A stretch of DNA of 64,000 nt from Kineosporia corallincola (GCF_018499875.1 NZ_JAHBAY010000010.1:124001-188000), one strand, 5' to 3'. Positions 8,697 to 18,157 are shown, counted from the first letter of the stretch. The notes: generated by a model from the letters alone, not told the origin. Program-made: numbers and translations.

Positions 8697-9623
8697 ATGA
8701 ACCGTCGAGCCACGCTCCTCTTCGCCGGCCTGGGACTGGCCTGGGGCATCCCCTACATGCTGATCAAGGTCGCGGGCGAGGAACTGGCGCCGTCCGTGCT
8801 CGTGCTCGCCCGCACCGGGACGGCCGCGCTGCTGCTGGTGCCGATGACCCTGCTCAGCCCGCGCGACCGGGCCGCCCTGCCCGCGGTGCTGCGCCGCTGG
8901 CCGGCCGTGGTCGGCTACACGGTGACCGAGGTGGTGTTCCCGTGGCTGTTCCTGAACCGCGCCGAGCAGACCCTGCCCAGCTCGACGGCCGCCATCCTGA
9001 TCTCCGCGGTTCCCCTGGCCGGCATCCTCATCGCCCTCGCCACGCACCGGGCCGAGGGCCTCGGCGCCCGCGGGGGACTGGGCCTGCTGCTCGGCACGGC
9101 CGGCGTGGCGGCCCTGGTCGGGCTGGACCTGTCCGGGTCCGACCTCGGGGCGGTGGCCGAGATGGGCGTCGTGGTGCTGGGTTACGCGATCGGCCCGGTG
9201 ATCCTGGCGCGGGCGCTCGGCGACCTGCCGGGCCTGCCGGTGGTGGCCGTCAGCATCGCCCTGTCCGCCCTGATCTACGTGCCGATCGTGCTGCTCGGGC
9301 CCGGCCTGCCCACCGAGGTGCCCTCGGCCCGGGTGCTCGGGGCCGTCGCCGTGCTCGCCGTGGTCTGCACCGCGGCCGCGTTCCTGCTGCTGTTCGCCCT
9401 GATCGGCGAGCTCGGGCCGGTGCGCGCCACCACCATCGTGTACGTGAACCCGGTGATCGCGGTGATCGGCGGCGCCCTGTTCCTCGGTGAGCACCTCACC
9501 GCCTGGACCCTGCTCGGCCTCGCCCTCGTGCTCGCCGGGTCGTACCTGGTCAACGGCACCCCGCGCCGGGCCGAACCGGTGGCCGTGCGGGAGGCGCCGT
9601 CCGGGGCGGTCGTCGTCCACTGA
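8697..9623 (+). CDS. EamA/DMT family exporter
   Basis: A 308-residue, almost entirely hydrophobic protein with about ten membrane helices arranged as two EamA repeats. The second repeat begins near GLGARGGLGLLLGTAGVAALVG. The C-terminal part (VYVNPVIAVIGGALFLGEHLT) is characteristic of the RhaT/EamA branch of the drug/metabolite transporter superfamily. Members export amino acids or other metabolites; the substrate is unknown. The divergent LysR regulator probably controls it. Confidence 0.9.
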   Translation: MNRRATLLFAGLGLAWGIPYMLIKVAGEELAPSVLVLARTGTAALLLVPMTLLSPRDRAALPAVLRRWPAVVGYTVTEVVFPWLFLNRAEQTLPSSTAAILISAVPLAGILIALATHRAEGLGARGGLGLLLGTAGVAALVGLDLSGSDLGAVAEMGVVVLGYAIGPVILARALGDLPGLPVVAVSIALSALIYVPIVLLGPGLPTEVPSARVLGAVAVLAVVCTAAAFLLLFALIGELGPVRATTIVYVNPVIAVIGGALFLGEHLTAWTLLGLALVLAGSYLVNGTPRRAEPVAVREAPSGAVVVH

Positions 9624-9658
9624 TTCTTGCTGTCGGGGGTGGGCGATATCGTGGGTGG

Positions 9659-9982
9659 GTGCCCCTGACCACCACCACCGAGTCCGCGTTCGCCGCCGAC
9701 GTGCTGGCGAGCGCGCGGCCGGTGCTGGTCGACTTCTCGGCCGGCTGGTGCCCGCCCTGCCAGATGATCGAGCCGGTGCTCGAGCAGATCGCCGCCGACG
9801 AGGCGGCCCGGTTGCGGGTTCTCACCCTCGACGTCGACGAGAACCCGGTCGTGGCAGACCTTTACCAGGTCACCTCGATGCCCACGCTGGTGTTGTTCCG
9901 CGGTGGCCAGGAGGTCGCGCGGATCAAGGGGATCAGGCCGCGCGAGCTGATCCTGGCCGAGTTCGCCCCGCACCTGGGGTAG
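9659..9982 (+). CDS. Thioredoxin
   Basis: A 107-residue single-domain thioredoxin with no signal peptide, so cytoplasmic. The active site is WCPPC rather than the usual WCGPC; the cis-proline motif SMPTLVLF and DVDENP are intact. The Pro in place of Gly is expected to shift redox potential, by analogy with other thioredoxin-fold proteins. It starts with GTG at 9659. The EmbR-like regulator begins seven bases after its stop, so they are probably one transcript. Confidence 0.93.
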   Translation: MPLTTTTESAFAADVLASARPVLVDFSAGWCPPCQMIEPVLEQIAADEAARLRVLTLDVDENPVVADLYQVTSMPTLVLFRGGQEVARIKGIRPRELILAEFAPHLG

Positions 9983-9989
9983 ACCGAAA

Positions 9990-11171
9990 ATGATGGACGA
10001 CGAGGAGCACCCGGTCCGGATCGGCCTGCTCGGGCCGCTGGAGCTGCGGGTGCGGCAGCGGGCCGTGCCGGTGATGGGCAAGCGCCGCCGGGCCATCCTG
10101 GCGCTGCTGGCCGCGGCCGGGGGCCGGGTCGTCACCACCGGAACGCTGCTCGGCGAGGCGTTCTTCGACGTCGAGAACCCGGCCCCGAACACCCTGCACG
10201 TGCACGTGTCCCAGCTGCGCTCGCTGCTCGCCCCGCACGGCCCCGCCCTGGAACGGGTCGGGTCCGGCTACCGGCTCGACGCGGCGGTGGTGTTCACCGA
10301 CGCCGCCGAGCTGGACCGGGCGCTGGCCGGGGTGCGCACCCGGCCCACGCCCGACGGGGTGGCGCGGCTGCGCCGGGCCCTGGACGCCTGGCGCGGCGAC
10401 TTCTGCGACGACGTGCCGGTGCCCGCGCTGGAGAGCCGCCGAGCGCACCACGCCGATCTGCGGTTGTCGGCGTCCGAGACGGTGTTCGACGCCGAGCTCC
10501 AGGCCGGCGGGGCCGCCGACCTGCCGGAGCGGATCGAGCACCTGCTCGCGGGGGCACCGCTGCGGGAACGGCTGTGGGGGCAGCTGATGCTGGCCCTGAA
10601 CGTGGCCGGACGGCAGAGCGAGGCGCTCGCCGCCTACCGCCGGGCCCGTGAGGTGCTGGCCGACGAGGGCGGTCTCGATCCCGGTCCGGCGCTGCGCGAA
10701 CTCGAGGCGATGATCCTGCGGCAGGCCGATTCGGTGGGCGGGGTGGGGCTTCTCGCGCCGGTGCTGCCCGCCAGCACCGCGCCCACGCTGGTCTGGCTGG
10801 ACGCCTCCGGCACCCTGAAGGCCCGCCCGATGCTCGACCGGGCGCCCGTGGTGATCGGCCGGTCCGCCGACTGTGACGTCCGCATCGACTGGGACCCGCT
10901 CGTCTCCCGGCGGCATGCCGTCATCGTGCGCACCGCCGACGGTTTCGAGGTGCGCGACCTGGGGTCCACCAACGGCGTGCTGGTCGACGGCGCCCGGGTC
11001 ACCGACGTCGCCCCGATCCGCCCCCGCGGCACGCTCCAGATCGGAGACACCGTGCTGTTTCTGCGGGCGCCGTCGAGCCGGGTGGGGTCGCGGCAGCACA
11101 CGGTCACCGCGGCGCTGCCGGAGCCTGAGTCGTTGCCTGGATCGAAGTCCGAACCGCCGCCCCAGGAGTGA
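9990..11171 (+). CDS. EmbR-like SARP regulator with FHA domain
   Basis: A 393-residue protein in EmbR order: an OmpR/SARP winged helix (about residues 5-95), a bacterial transcriptional activation domain with TPR-like helices (about 100-245), and a C-terminal FHA domain (about 265-360). The FHA phosphothreonine-binding residues are visible in VIGRSADCDVRI, SRRHAVI and LGSTNGVLVDG. In mycobacteria EmbR is bound and phosphorylated by Ser/Thr kinases, so a kinase such as the one encoded at 11394-13730 is a plausible partner, by inference. The C-terminal codons overlap the downstream hairpin. Confidence 0.88.
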   Translation: MMDDEEHPVRIGLLGPLELRVRQRAVPVMGKRRRAILALLAAAGGRVVTTGTLLGEAFFDVENPAPNTLHVHVSQLRSLLAPHGPALERVGSGYRLDAAVVFTDAAELDRALAGVRTRPTPDGVARLRRALDAWRGDFCDDVPVPALESRRAHHADLRLSASETVFDAELQAGGAADLPERIEHLLAGAPLRERLWGQLMLALNVAGRQSEALAAYRRAREVLADEGGLDPGPALRELEAMILRQADSVGGVGLLAPVLPASTAPTLVWLDASGTLKARPMLDRAPVVIGRSADCDVRIDWDPLVSRRHAVIVRTADGFEVRDLGSTNGVLVDGARVTDVAPIRPRGTLQIGDTVLFLRAPSSRVGSRQHTVTAALPEPESLPGSKSEPPPQE

Positions 11172-11191
11172 TGTCTCGCTGGGGGCGGCGG
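11154..11191 (+). terminator. Hairpin terminator after the EmbR-like gene
   Basis: CCGCCGCCCCAG (11154-11165) pairs with CTGGGGGCGGCGG (11179-11191) with a single bulged C. The stem straddles the stop codon at 11169-11171. There is no T tract, as is common in actinobacteria. Confidence 0.55.
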
Positions 11192-11202
11192 TGCGCCAGA
11201 GG

Positions 11203-11275
<73 letters not shown>

Positions 11276-11393
11276 TCGGCTGCCCGGTGCCTTGCGGCCC
11301 GTCGCTGCGTCCCAGACGTTAGCAGCCCAGTGGCGCGGGTGAAAAACCGGTGGGTTCGCCCGGCCTGGACGTCATCAGCCGGAACGTGCCGGA

Positions 11394-13730
11394 TCAGCCG
11401 TTCTCCAGGAACTCGATCGAGCCCTCCACCCGGTCCAGGCGACCGGACAGCCGGTCGGCGTCCTGGTCGCGGGTGAACAGGACGATGTGGTCGGTCCTCT
11501 GCCCGGACGCCGACATCACCATCAGGTAGCGGATGGACAGTTTCAGCGTCGGGTCCTTGCTGGCGATCAGGGTGCCCTCGACGATCCAGGCCGAACGGTC
11601 GTCGACGGTGGTGCGGCGCGGGGCCCCCAGCTCCTTCTTGTTCTCGGCCAGGAAGGCGTCGAGGTGGTCGGTGACCGCGGACGCGTCTTCCAGGTCGAGC
11701 CGCGGCGTCTGCTCGGCGTAGAGCCCTTCCACGCTGGTGCCACTCCGGATGGCGGCGATCACGTTGGCCCAGTCGCCGGTCTCCAGCACTCCGCCGTACT
11801 GGTTGGTGCAGAAGCAGGTCTTGCTCAGGTTCGAGTGCGGCGACCACTCCGACGGACGGTCGAACGCCAGCCACGACGTCGCCTCGTCGGTGCCCTCGTA
11901 CCGCACGAAGTCGGTGCGCAGCCAGCGCGGTAGGGCCACGAAAGCCGTTGCCAGCAGCACGATCACGGCCATGCCCGCGACGATCCAGGGCATCCGCCGA
12001 GGCCCGGGACCCGGGGTGGTGCGGGGTGGGCGGGTTCGGGCGCTCGCTGGGTTGGAGCGGTTGGCGGGGGCGCTGGCCGGGACCGGGGCCGGGGCCGGGG
12101 CCGGGTCGGTCGGGTCGGTCGGGTGGGCCGGGTCGGCGGAGTGGCCGGCGCTGGTGCCGGCGTGGGCCCGGTCGGTCGGGTTGGCCGGGTCGGCGGCGCT
12201 GACGGGATGCCCGGGGCGGGCAGGGTGGGTCGGGTCGGCGGCGCTGACGGGATGCCCGGGGCGGGCAGGGTGGGTCGGGTCGGCGGCGCTGACGGGATGC
12301 CTGGGGTGGGCAGGGTGGGCCGAGTGGGCGGGGCTGACGGGATAGCCGGGGTGGGCCGGGTCGGTCGGATCGAAGGCGTTCGCGGGATGCCCGGCCCGGG
12401 CCGGGGCGGCGGGGTGGGCAGGAGCTGTAGAGGTCAGGTCGGCGGCGTGCACATCGGGCGCCACACCGGTGTCGGCCGGGTGACTCGTGCCGTCCGGCTC
12501 GTCGGCCGCCCCGGCGAGACCTTCCTCGTCGGGGTTTCCGGCCCGGTCACCCTGGCCGGGACCGGCCGCGGGCTCGTCGTCACGCGCAGACAGCGCGGCG
12601 AGGACGGCCCCCGGCAGCGGAGGCGTGACCAGGGGCTCGTCGATACCCGGCTGATCGTCCATGGAATGCACCGGCGCGCGACGTTGCCCCAGCGGGAAAG
12701 CGTCAGCCTCGCCGGGAACCGGCCCTGAGTCCGGCCCTGAGTCCGGCCCTGAATCCGGCCCTGAATCCGGTCTGGTGCCCGGCGAACCAGCACCCGCCGC
12801 GTCGTCCCTGGCCGTGCGCCCGGGTTCGGGGCCTCGCGGGGTGGGTGGCGGGGCGTAGCCGGTGCGGAACGCCTCCCGCAACTGCGAGACCACGGCGCGG
12901 CACGACGCCGTGCGCTCGGCCGGGTCCTTCGCCATCGCGCGGGCGATCACCTCGTCGACGGCTTCCGGCACGCCCGGGACGAAACCGGCCAGCGGCTCGG
13001 GGGTTCCCGACATGTGGGCCCAGAGCATGGCCGCGTCGTCGTCGCGCTGGAACGGCGGGGTGCCCGAGAGCGCCTCGTACAGAACACAACCCATGGCGTA
13101 GACGTCTGCCGCGTGGGTCACCTCCTGGCCGGCGATCTGCTCCGGCGCGACGTAGGCGATGGTGCCGATGAAGTGCCCGGCCGTGGTGAAACCGGACAGG
13201 CTGGTGGAACGCTTGGTCAGGCCGAAGTCGGTGAGGTACACGTGGCTCTCGCCCGGGCTGTCGAAACCGCCCGGCATGCGCGCGATCAGGATGTTGCCCG
13301 GCTTCACGTCGCGGTGGATCAGCCCGTGCGCGTGCGCGGTGTCGAGCGCGGCCGCGACCTGGGTGAACATCGGCAGCACCTCGGCCGGGTCGAGCCGACC
13401 GGCCCCCGCGATCACCCGGCCCAGGTCCTGCCCGTCGACGTAGCGCATCGCGATGAAGAGCGTGCCGTCGGCCTCGCCCGCCGCGTAGATCGGCAGCACG
13501 TTCGGGTGGTCGATGCTGGCGGCCAGCTCCGACTCCCGGATGAACCGCTGCCGGAACTTGTCGTTCCCGGCCAGTTCCGGGGCGATCAGCTTCAGGGCGA
13601 CCCGGCGCCCGAGCGACTCCTCCCGGGCCCGGTAGACCACGGCCATACCGCCCCGGGCGATGTATCCCTCGATCTCGTAGCCGGCGATCACGTCGCCGGC
13701 GGCGAGCATCATCCGTCCCCGTGCGTCCAT
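11394..13730 (-). CDS. Membrane Ser/Thr protein kinase (PknB type)
   Basis: A 778-residue receptor kinase. The N-terminal catalytic domain (about residues 15-275) has every key motif: the glycine loop GYIARGGMAVVY, Lys47 in VALKL, HRDVKPGN (Asp141), DFG (Asp168) and APEQ. A long low-complexity juxtamembrane linker (about 280-575) contains 15-residue His/Pro/Ala repeats and a GPDS repeat. One membrane helix follows (IVAGMAVIVLLATAFVAL, about 580-600), then an extracellular domain of about 170 residues with two close cysteines (CFC) and no PASTA repeats. I chose ATG 13730 because GAGG precedes it and it lies four bases after the upstream stop; a longer reading frame has no support. It is the last gene of the minus-strand signalling cluster. 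Confidence 0.9.
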   Translation of the reverse strand: MDARGRMMLAAGDVIAGYEIEGYIARGGMAVVYRAREESLGRRVALKLIAPELAGNDKFRQRFIRESELAASIDHPNVLPIYAAGEADGTLFIAMRYVDGQDLGRVIAGAGRLDPAEVLPMFTQVAAALDTAHAHGLIHRDVKPGNILIARMPGGFDSPGESHVYLTDFGLTKRSTSLSGFTTAGHFIGTIAYVAPEQIAGQEVTHAADVYAMGCVLYEALSGTPPFQRDDDAAMLWAHMSGTPEPLAGFVPGVPEAVDEVIARAMAKDPAERTASCRAVVSQLREAFRTGYAPPPTPRGPEPGRTARDDAAGAGSPGTRPDSGPDSGPDSGPDSGPVPGEADAFPLGQRRAPVHSMDDQPGIDEPLVTPPLPGAVLAALSARDDEPAAGPGQGDRAGNPDEEGLAGAADEPDGTSHPADTGVAPDVHAADLTSTAPAHPAAPARAGHPANAFDPTDPAHPGYPVSPAHSAHPAHPRHPVSAADPTHPARPGHPVSAADPTHPARPGHPVSAADPANPTDRAHAGTSAGHSADPAHPTDPTDPAPAPAPVPASAPANRSNPASARTRPPRTTPGPGPRRMPWIVAGMAVIVLLATAFVALPRWLRTDFVRYEGTDEATSWLAFDRPSEWSPHSNLSKTCFCTNQYGGVLETGDWANVIAAIRSGTSVEGLYAEQTPRLDLEDASAVTDHLDAFLAENKKELGAPRRTTVDDRSAWIVEGTLIASKDPTLKLSIRYLMVMSASGQRTDHIVLFTRDQDADRLSGRLDRVEGSIEFLENG
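12191..12370 (-). repeat. 45-base tandem repeat inside the kinase linker
   Basis: Units begin at 12191, 12236 and 12281 and are nearly identical; a more diverged copy follows at about 12326. Each encodes 15 residues close to HPVSAADPTHPARPG. Because the period is a multiple of three, copy-number changes keep the kinase in frame. Confidence 0.85.
12723..12770 (-). repeat. 12-base tandem repeat encoding Gly-Pro-Asp-Ser
   Basis: About four copies of a 12-base unit (GTCCGGCCCTGA or GAATCC variants on the plus strand) encode a run of GPDS in the kinase juxtamembrane linker. The period is in frame. Confidence 0.8.
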
Positions 13731-13734
13731 GACC

Positions 13735-16011
13735 TCAGCCCCTGCTGCCCGTCGGGCCCGACGGGGTGCCGCACGAGAAACAGAACCGGTCACCCGGGGA
13801 CAACTGCGCACCGCACTGGCGGCAGAAGCTGCCGGACGGTCGCGAAGGCGCGGCCGGTGCGGAGGAGCCGGACGTGGTGGAGGCACCGGACATGCTGGAG
13901 GCACCGGACGTGGCGGTGGAGGTACTGGGCGCGGCCGAGGCGCCGGGCGCAGCTGAGACGCCGGGCGCGGCCGAGGCGCTGGACGGGATGGACGGGATGG
14001 ACGGGGCGGAGGCGCTGGACGGGGCGGGCATGTTGTACAGGGCGGGGGTTCTGGGCGGGGCGGGGGTTTCGGACAGGGGAGTGGGGCCGGGCATCGTCGG
14101 CCTGGAAACGGTCGGGGCGGTGGGATCCGGGCCGGGAGAGGCTTCCGGCGTCGAGGGGGTGGCCCGGGCCTCGGCGCCCGGCCGCGACCCGGGGGTGGCC
14201 GCCCGCTTCATCGTGGGAGCCTCGCCGGGATCGTCGTCGGGGGTGTGCTGCGGGTCCAGGTCGGAGGCAGGCCTCGGCCCGCGGACCGCGGCCGGCACCT
14301 TCGGATCGGTGGTGCCCGTGGCGAAAAGCGTGGTGGGGCGGCCGCCATGGCCGTGCGGTGTCGCTGCGGGGACCGGTTCCGCCGAGTCCGCGCCGGCCGG
14401 CCCCGGCCCTCCACCGGACGAAGCCGGAGGTGAAGAAGCAGGAGCCGGGCCCGTGGAGTTCGCCTCGCCGGGCTGCGGCCCGACAGCAGGGGAGGCGTCG
14501 TCGTTCGGCCAGCTGCGCCGCCGGGTGACGGCCACCGCTACCACCGCGCCGATCAGCACCAGCACGATCAGCGCCGCGAAAATGCCGATGGCGAGCGGGC
14601 TCCAGCCGTCCTGCTCGGAGTCCGTGCCGGTCAGCGCGTCGGCCTCGTCGGAGAGGTCCTCCGCCGTGCCGGACCTGTCTTCGGCCTGGCCCAGCAGCTC
14701 ACGCGCCACCCGCTGGCCCCCGGTCGCCTCCGCGGCGGCCTTCAGCTTGGGCACGGCCGCGGCGAACTGCGACGCCTCGAAGAGTTCCAGCCCGTCCTGG
14801 AACTGGGCGTCGACCGGACTGGAGTCCCGGGTCAGGCCGAACGTGCGCAGGTCGTTGGACATGTGCGAGGCCGACACCGCGGCCAGCTCGTCACTGCCCT
14901 CCGCCGTGCCCAGGAAAGCCACCAGGTCGCCGCGGTCGGAGACCACCGGCGCCCCCTCGGCCAGCACCCCGAACTCCTCGGACCACTTGGCCAGGTCGTC
15001 GTCCGAGATCGGCGCGCTCTCGTCGTCGGTCAGCGTGCCGGTGCCGACCAGCGGCTCCTCGTTCACGCCGCGCGAGCTCACCACCCAGTACTTGGCGCCG
15101 GGCTCCGGGTTGGCCAGCTGGAGCGTGAGCGGGGCGATGCCCCGCGGCTGCGTGGACAGCACGGCGACCCGGGAGTCCGACTGCGGCAGCCCTTCGAGCG
15201 TTCCGCTGTCGCTGTTCTGCACGCTCGGCATGACCCGCTGGTGCATCACCACGAAAACCGCGCAGTGGTGCGAGGTCTCCCAGTCGTAGCAGCTCTGGAG
15301 CCGGTCGTTGATCTCCGGGTCGGTGGGCGGGCTGTCGGCCAGCTCGCCCTTGTTCTTGCTGGTGATGGTGGTGCGGCCGAACGGGTCGTCGGGCAGCTCC
15401 TTGAGGAACTTGGCCTGCACGAACGCCTGGTTGACGCCCCAGGTGCCGAACCGCTCCTCCTGCTCCTCGTCGTCGTGCAGCGCGCCCTTGCCGGTGATCA
15501 CCAGGCCGCGGGAGTTCACGAAGGCGCCCGAGGCGACCGCCTGCGGGTCGCTGACGTCGGTGTAGCTGTACTTCTCCACGTGGTAGTGGTGCAGCGCCAC
15601 GTAGACGTCGGCCACCGTCTCGATCCGCACCAGGGCGCCCTGCGCCACCAGGTCGGGGGTGGTCCACCGCTGCCCGCTCTCCGGCAGGTCGACATGACTG
15701 TCGGCGTCGTGCTCGGTGCCGCCCGAGCCGTCCGAACCACCGGTGGACGGCGACGGGTCGCTCGTGGAGCCCCCGTGCTCGTGGTCCGGGATGTCGGTGA
15801 CCGGCCGGGCCGGGTGCGGTGCGACGGCAGCGACGGCCGCGCCCGCCCGGGGCGCCTGGGAGAACCAGGCCGCCGGCAGCAGCGCCAGCGTCAGGGTGAG
15901 GACGGCAAGAAGACGGGTGCCCGTCCCACGACGTGTCGCGCGCGCCCCCTTGACCTGCGGTTCCATGACGGACGGCGACGGACGCGCACCCCTGCCCCTG
16001 CGCTCGGTCAT
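13735..16011 (-). CDS. Secreted-type trypsin-fold pseudo-protease with membrane helix and zinc ribbon
   Basis: A 758-residue protein with a signal peptide or anchor (about residues 30-55, LLAVLTLTLALLPAAWF), an extracytoplasmic domain resembling trypsin/HtrA proteases (GAFVNSRGLVITGKGAL near residue 165), a membrane helix (about 475-495), a Pro/Ala/Ser-rich cytoplasmic linker and a C-terminal double-CxxC zinc ribbon (CRQCG, CFSCG). The catalytic His expected after the VIT strand is not there, and the usual GNSGGP is EGAPVV, so it is probably not a protease. ATG 16011 has GAGGAG upstream. Its stop lies four bases before the kinase start. A sensor role is inference. Confidence 0.7.
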   Translation of the reverse strand: MTERRGRGARPSPSVMEPQVKGARATRRGTGTRLLAVLTLTLALLPAAWFSQAPRAGAAVAAVAPHPARPVTDIPDHEHGGSTSDPSPSTGGSDGSGGTEHDADSHVDLPESGQRWTTPDLVAQGALVRIETVADVYVALHHYHVEKYSYTDVSDPQAVASGAFVNSRGLVITGKGALHDDEEQEERFGTWGVNQAFVQAKFLKELPDDPFGRTTITSKNKGELADSPPTDPEINDRLQSCYDWETSHHCAVFVVMHQRVMPSVQNSDSGTLEGLPQSDSRVAVLSTQPRGIAPLTLQLANPEPGAKYWVVSSRGVNEEPLVGTGTLTDDESAPISDDDLAKWSEEFGVLAEGAPVVSDRGDLVAFLGTAEGSDELAAVSASHMSNDLRTFGLTRDSSPVDAQFQDGLELFEASQFAAAVPKLKAAAEATGGQRVARELLGQAEDRSGTAEDLSDEADALTGTDSEQDGWSPLAIGIFAALIVLVLIGAVVAVAVTRRRSWPNDDASPAVGPQPGEANSTGPAPASSPPASSGGGPGPAGADSAEPVPAATPHGHGGRPTTLFATGTTDPKVPAAVRGPRPASDLDPQHTPDDDPGEAPTMKRAATPGSRPGAEARATPSTPEASPGPDPTAPTVSRPTMPGPTPLSETPAPPRTPALYNMPAPSSASAPSIPSIPSSASAAPGVSAAPGASAAPSTSTATSGASSMSGASTTSGSSAPAAPSRPSGSFCRQCGAQLSPGDRFCFSCGTPSGPTGSRG

Positions 16012-16142
16012 CCCGGCCTCCTCGGTTCCTTTCCGGACAGTATCGGCCGTATGGACGATCACGACATACCCCCTGGAAGCTTTCCACGCCAGGGCCGGCG
16101 GACCCTGGGCCCGTGGGCCCATGACCCGCCGCCCGGCATCTG

Positions 16143-17636
16143 CTATTCGCCCGCGCTGTGGAACGCGTCGAAGGTGATGGTGCGGCGACCGATCCGGATC
16201 ACCGAACCGCTGGCCAGTGCCACCGGCACCTCACCGCGCACCGGCTGCCGGCCCTGCGGGTCGACGCGCGGGTCGGTGACGTAGGTGCCGTTGGCCGAGT
16301 CCTCGTCGGTGAGGCAGACCGTCCAGTCGACCAGCGTGATCCGGGCGTGCACCCGGGAGACGCCGTCCACCTCGTCGTTGAGGAACATCGGCTTCGCGTC
16401 GCCCGCGACCACGGCCGGGTGGGACGCCGGGTCACGGCCGATGATCAGGTCACCGTCGACCGTCATCGAGGAGCCGTCGTCGAGCACCAGCACCCCCAGC
16501 GGCGGTCGCGGCCGCCGGGTGATCTGCCGCGACACCTGCTGCATCGAGATGCCGCAGATCGCGCAGTACGCCGCCTGCGGGTCGGTGAAGTGACCCCGGG
16601 CGCACAGCACGCCCTCGATCGGCGCCTGGTTGGGGCGGGGCACCGCGATACCTCCGCCGGGCGTGCGCAGCGGCTGCGGCGCCATCACGCCGGTCTCCGG
16701 ATCGTCTTCGAAAGATGCTGCCGAGTGCTTCTTTTCGTCGCCAACAGGCTCGCCGCCGGGCTCGGCGTAGGGCCACAGGTGCGGCTGGATCGGGAACCCG
16801 TCCACCCGGGCCCGCTGCACCTCCTGGGCCTGCTGAACCTGCTGGACCTCCGGGGGCTCGTGCACCGGCTGCCCGAGGTGGGGCGTGGCCGGCAGCGACG
16901 ACCCGTGGGCCTGGTGCCGGAGCAGCCCGTGGCTCATGGTCCGGGTCGGGTGGGCCGGCTCGGACCCGGCCTGGGTGGGCCTCTCGTCGCCGGGCACGGC
17001 CTCCCGCTCGCGCGGAGGCACGACCAGGCGGCGTTCGGCGGTCACGGTCAGGTCGGCCGGGTCGGTGACGTCGGCCGGGTCGGGAACCATCGCCGGCCGG
17101 GCTGTTTCACCGTGATCGGCCGGGGTGACGAGCACCCCGGAACCGTGGAGCGTACCCCGGGACAGGCCGAGCGGAATCCCCTCCGTTGCCGCGGATCCTG
17201 TCCCGGGGTGGATCGGGTGCGGGCTCCTCGTCGTCCACAGTTGGAGACCGTCGACGGGGCCCGCGAAGCGCCGCTCGACCCAGGCCAGTGAATCGGTGCC
17301 CCGCAACCGCACCGGCACGCAGCCGCTGGGCGAGACCTCGGCCTGGGCCTCGTCGTGCAGCAGCACCACCAGGCCGCGGTCGGTGTCGAGACCGAGCCCG
17401 AAGGCCGGCAGCCCGGATTCGCCGGAACGGGTGAGCAACCCGGCCACCGCCAGGACCGTGGTGCGCCCGCTGGGATCGGCGGCCGCCGTGCCGCACGCCC
17501 CGAGAAGGGCCTGGGCCTGCGGGATCTGGGCCGGCGAGAGGGCCGGGAGGACCAGGACGACGCCGGGCCCGCGATGGACCAGCCCGTCGCCGGGAACAAG
17601 TGTGGTGGTGCCGGTCTCGATCAGGTGGGTGCTCAT
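16143..17636 (-). CDS. FHA-domain protein with zinc-ribbon-like motif
   Basis: A 497-residue soluble protein. An N-terminal domain of unknown fold (about 1-170) and a Gln/Pro-rich linker lead to a zinc-ribbon-like motif (CARGH then CAIC, about residues 345-365) and a C-terminal FHA domain (about 385-495). The FHA domain has LIIGRDP, GVSRVHARI and DSANGTYV, the residues that bind phosphothreonine. It starts one base after the stop of the small membrane protein gene and lies 131 bases before the pseudo-protease gene. It is a likely reader for the kinase in the same cluster, by inference from proximity. Confidence 0.8.
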   Translation of the reverse strand: MSTHLIETGTTTLVPGDGLVHRGPGVVLVLPALSPAQIPQAQALLGACGTAAADPSGRTTVLAVAGLLTRSGESGLPAFGLGLDTDRGLVVLLHDEAQAEVSPSGCVPVRLRGTDSLAWVERRFAGPVDGLQLWTTRSPHPIHPGTGSAATEGIPLGLSRGTLHGSGVLVTPADHGETARPAMVPDPADVTDPADLTVTAERRLVVPPREREAVPGDERPTQAGSEPAHPTRTMSHGLLRHQAHGSSLPATPHLGQPVHEPPEVQQVQQAQEVQRARVDGFPIQPHLWPYAEPGGEPVGDEKKHSAASFEDDPETGVMAPQPLRTPGGGIAVPRPNQAPIEGVLCARGHFTDPQAAYCAICGISMQQVSRQITRRPRPPLGVLVLDDGSSMTVDGDLIIGRDPASHPAVVAGDAKPMFLNDEVDGVSRVHARITLVDWTVCLTDEDSANGTYVTDPRVDPQGRQPVRGEVPVALASGSVIRIGRRTITFDAFHSAGE

Positions 17637-17637
17637 C

Positions 17638-18054
17638 TCAGATCAGCCTTCCGCCGCGGAACCGCCAGTGGACGAAGGGAACCCGCATGGGGCCGTTGTT
17701 CCAGAGCCAGGTGGCCACCCAGACGGTGGCGAACAGCGTCACGAACTGGCCCGGGCGAACCCCCTCGGTGTTCGGAATCAGCCCGGCCCGCACCAGGAAC
17801 CACAGGAGCAGCCCTTCGTTGAGGCCGTTGAGCAGGGCGAACGGGGTGGGCCAGTCCTTCTCCCAGCGGAACTGCTGGAGCAGGTGGTAGACGAGCTCCC
17901 AGCCCAGCCCGATCACGACGACCGCGGCCAGGACGGAGTAGGCGGCCGGGTAACCGGCGGACGCCAGGGGAGCGACGGCGAGCGTGACCAGCCCGCCGAT
18001 CACGGTGATGACGGCGATCCGGGTCTGGAGCCGCCCGAACAGGGTGGGAAGCAT
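17638..18054 (-). CDS. Small multi-pass membrane protein, unknown function
   Basis: A 138-residue protein with about four membrane helices (AVITVIGGLVTLAVAPLASA, YSVLAAVVVIGLGWELVYHLL, a region near LNEGLLLWFLV and FATVWVATWLW). It contains a WRFRGG motif at the end and no recognised domain. ATG at 18054 is preceded by CAGGAG and an AT-rich stretch that may be a promoter. It immediately precedes the FHA gene, so it probably belongs to the same operon. Confidence 0.75.
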   Translation of the reverse strand: MLPTLFGRLQTRIAVITVIGGLVTLAVAPLASAGYPAAYSVLAAVVVIGLGWELVYHLLQQFRWEKDWPTPFALLNGLNEGLLLWFLVRAGLIPNTEGVRPGQFVTLFATVWVATWLWNNGPMRVPFVHWRFRGGRLI

Positions 18055-18157
18055 GATGATCTCCTGAAAAAGTATTCAATGAAGCTGGTTTGGCCAACAC
18101 CGAACCGAACGCGGCCCAGTCTGCACCGGACCACCGACAGTCTTGATCACCCGCAGG

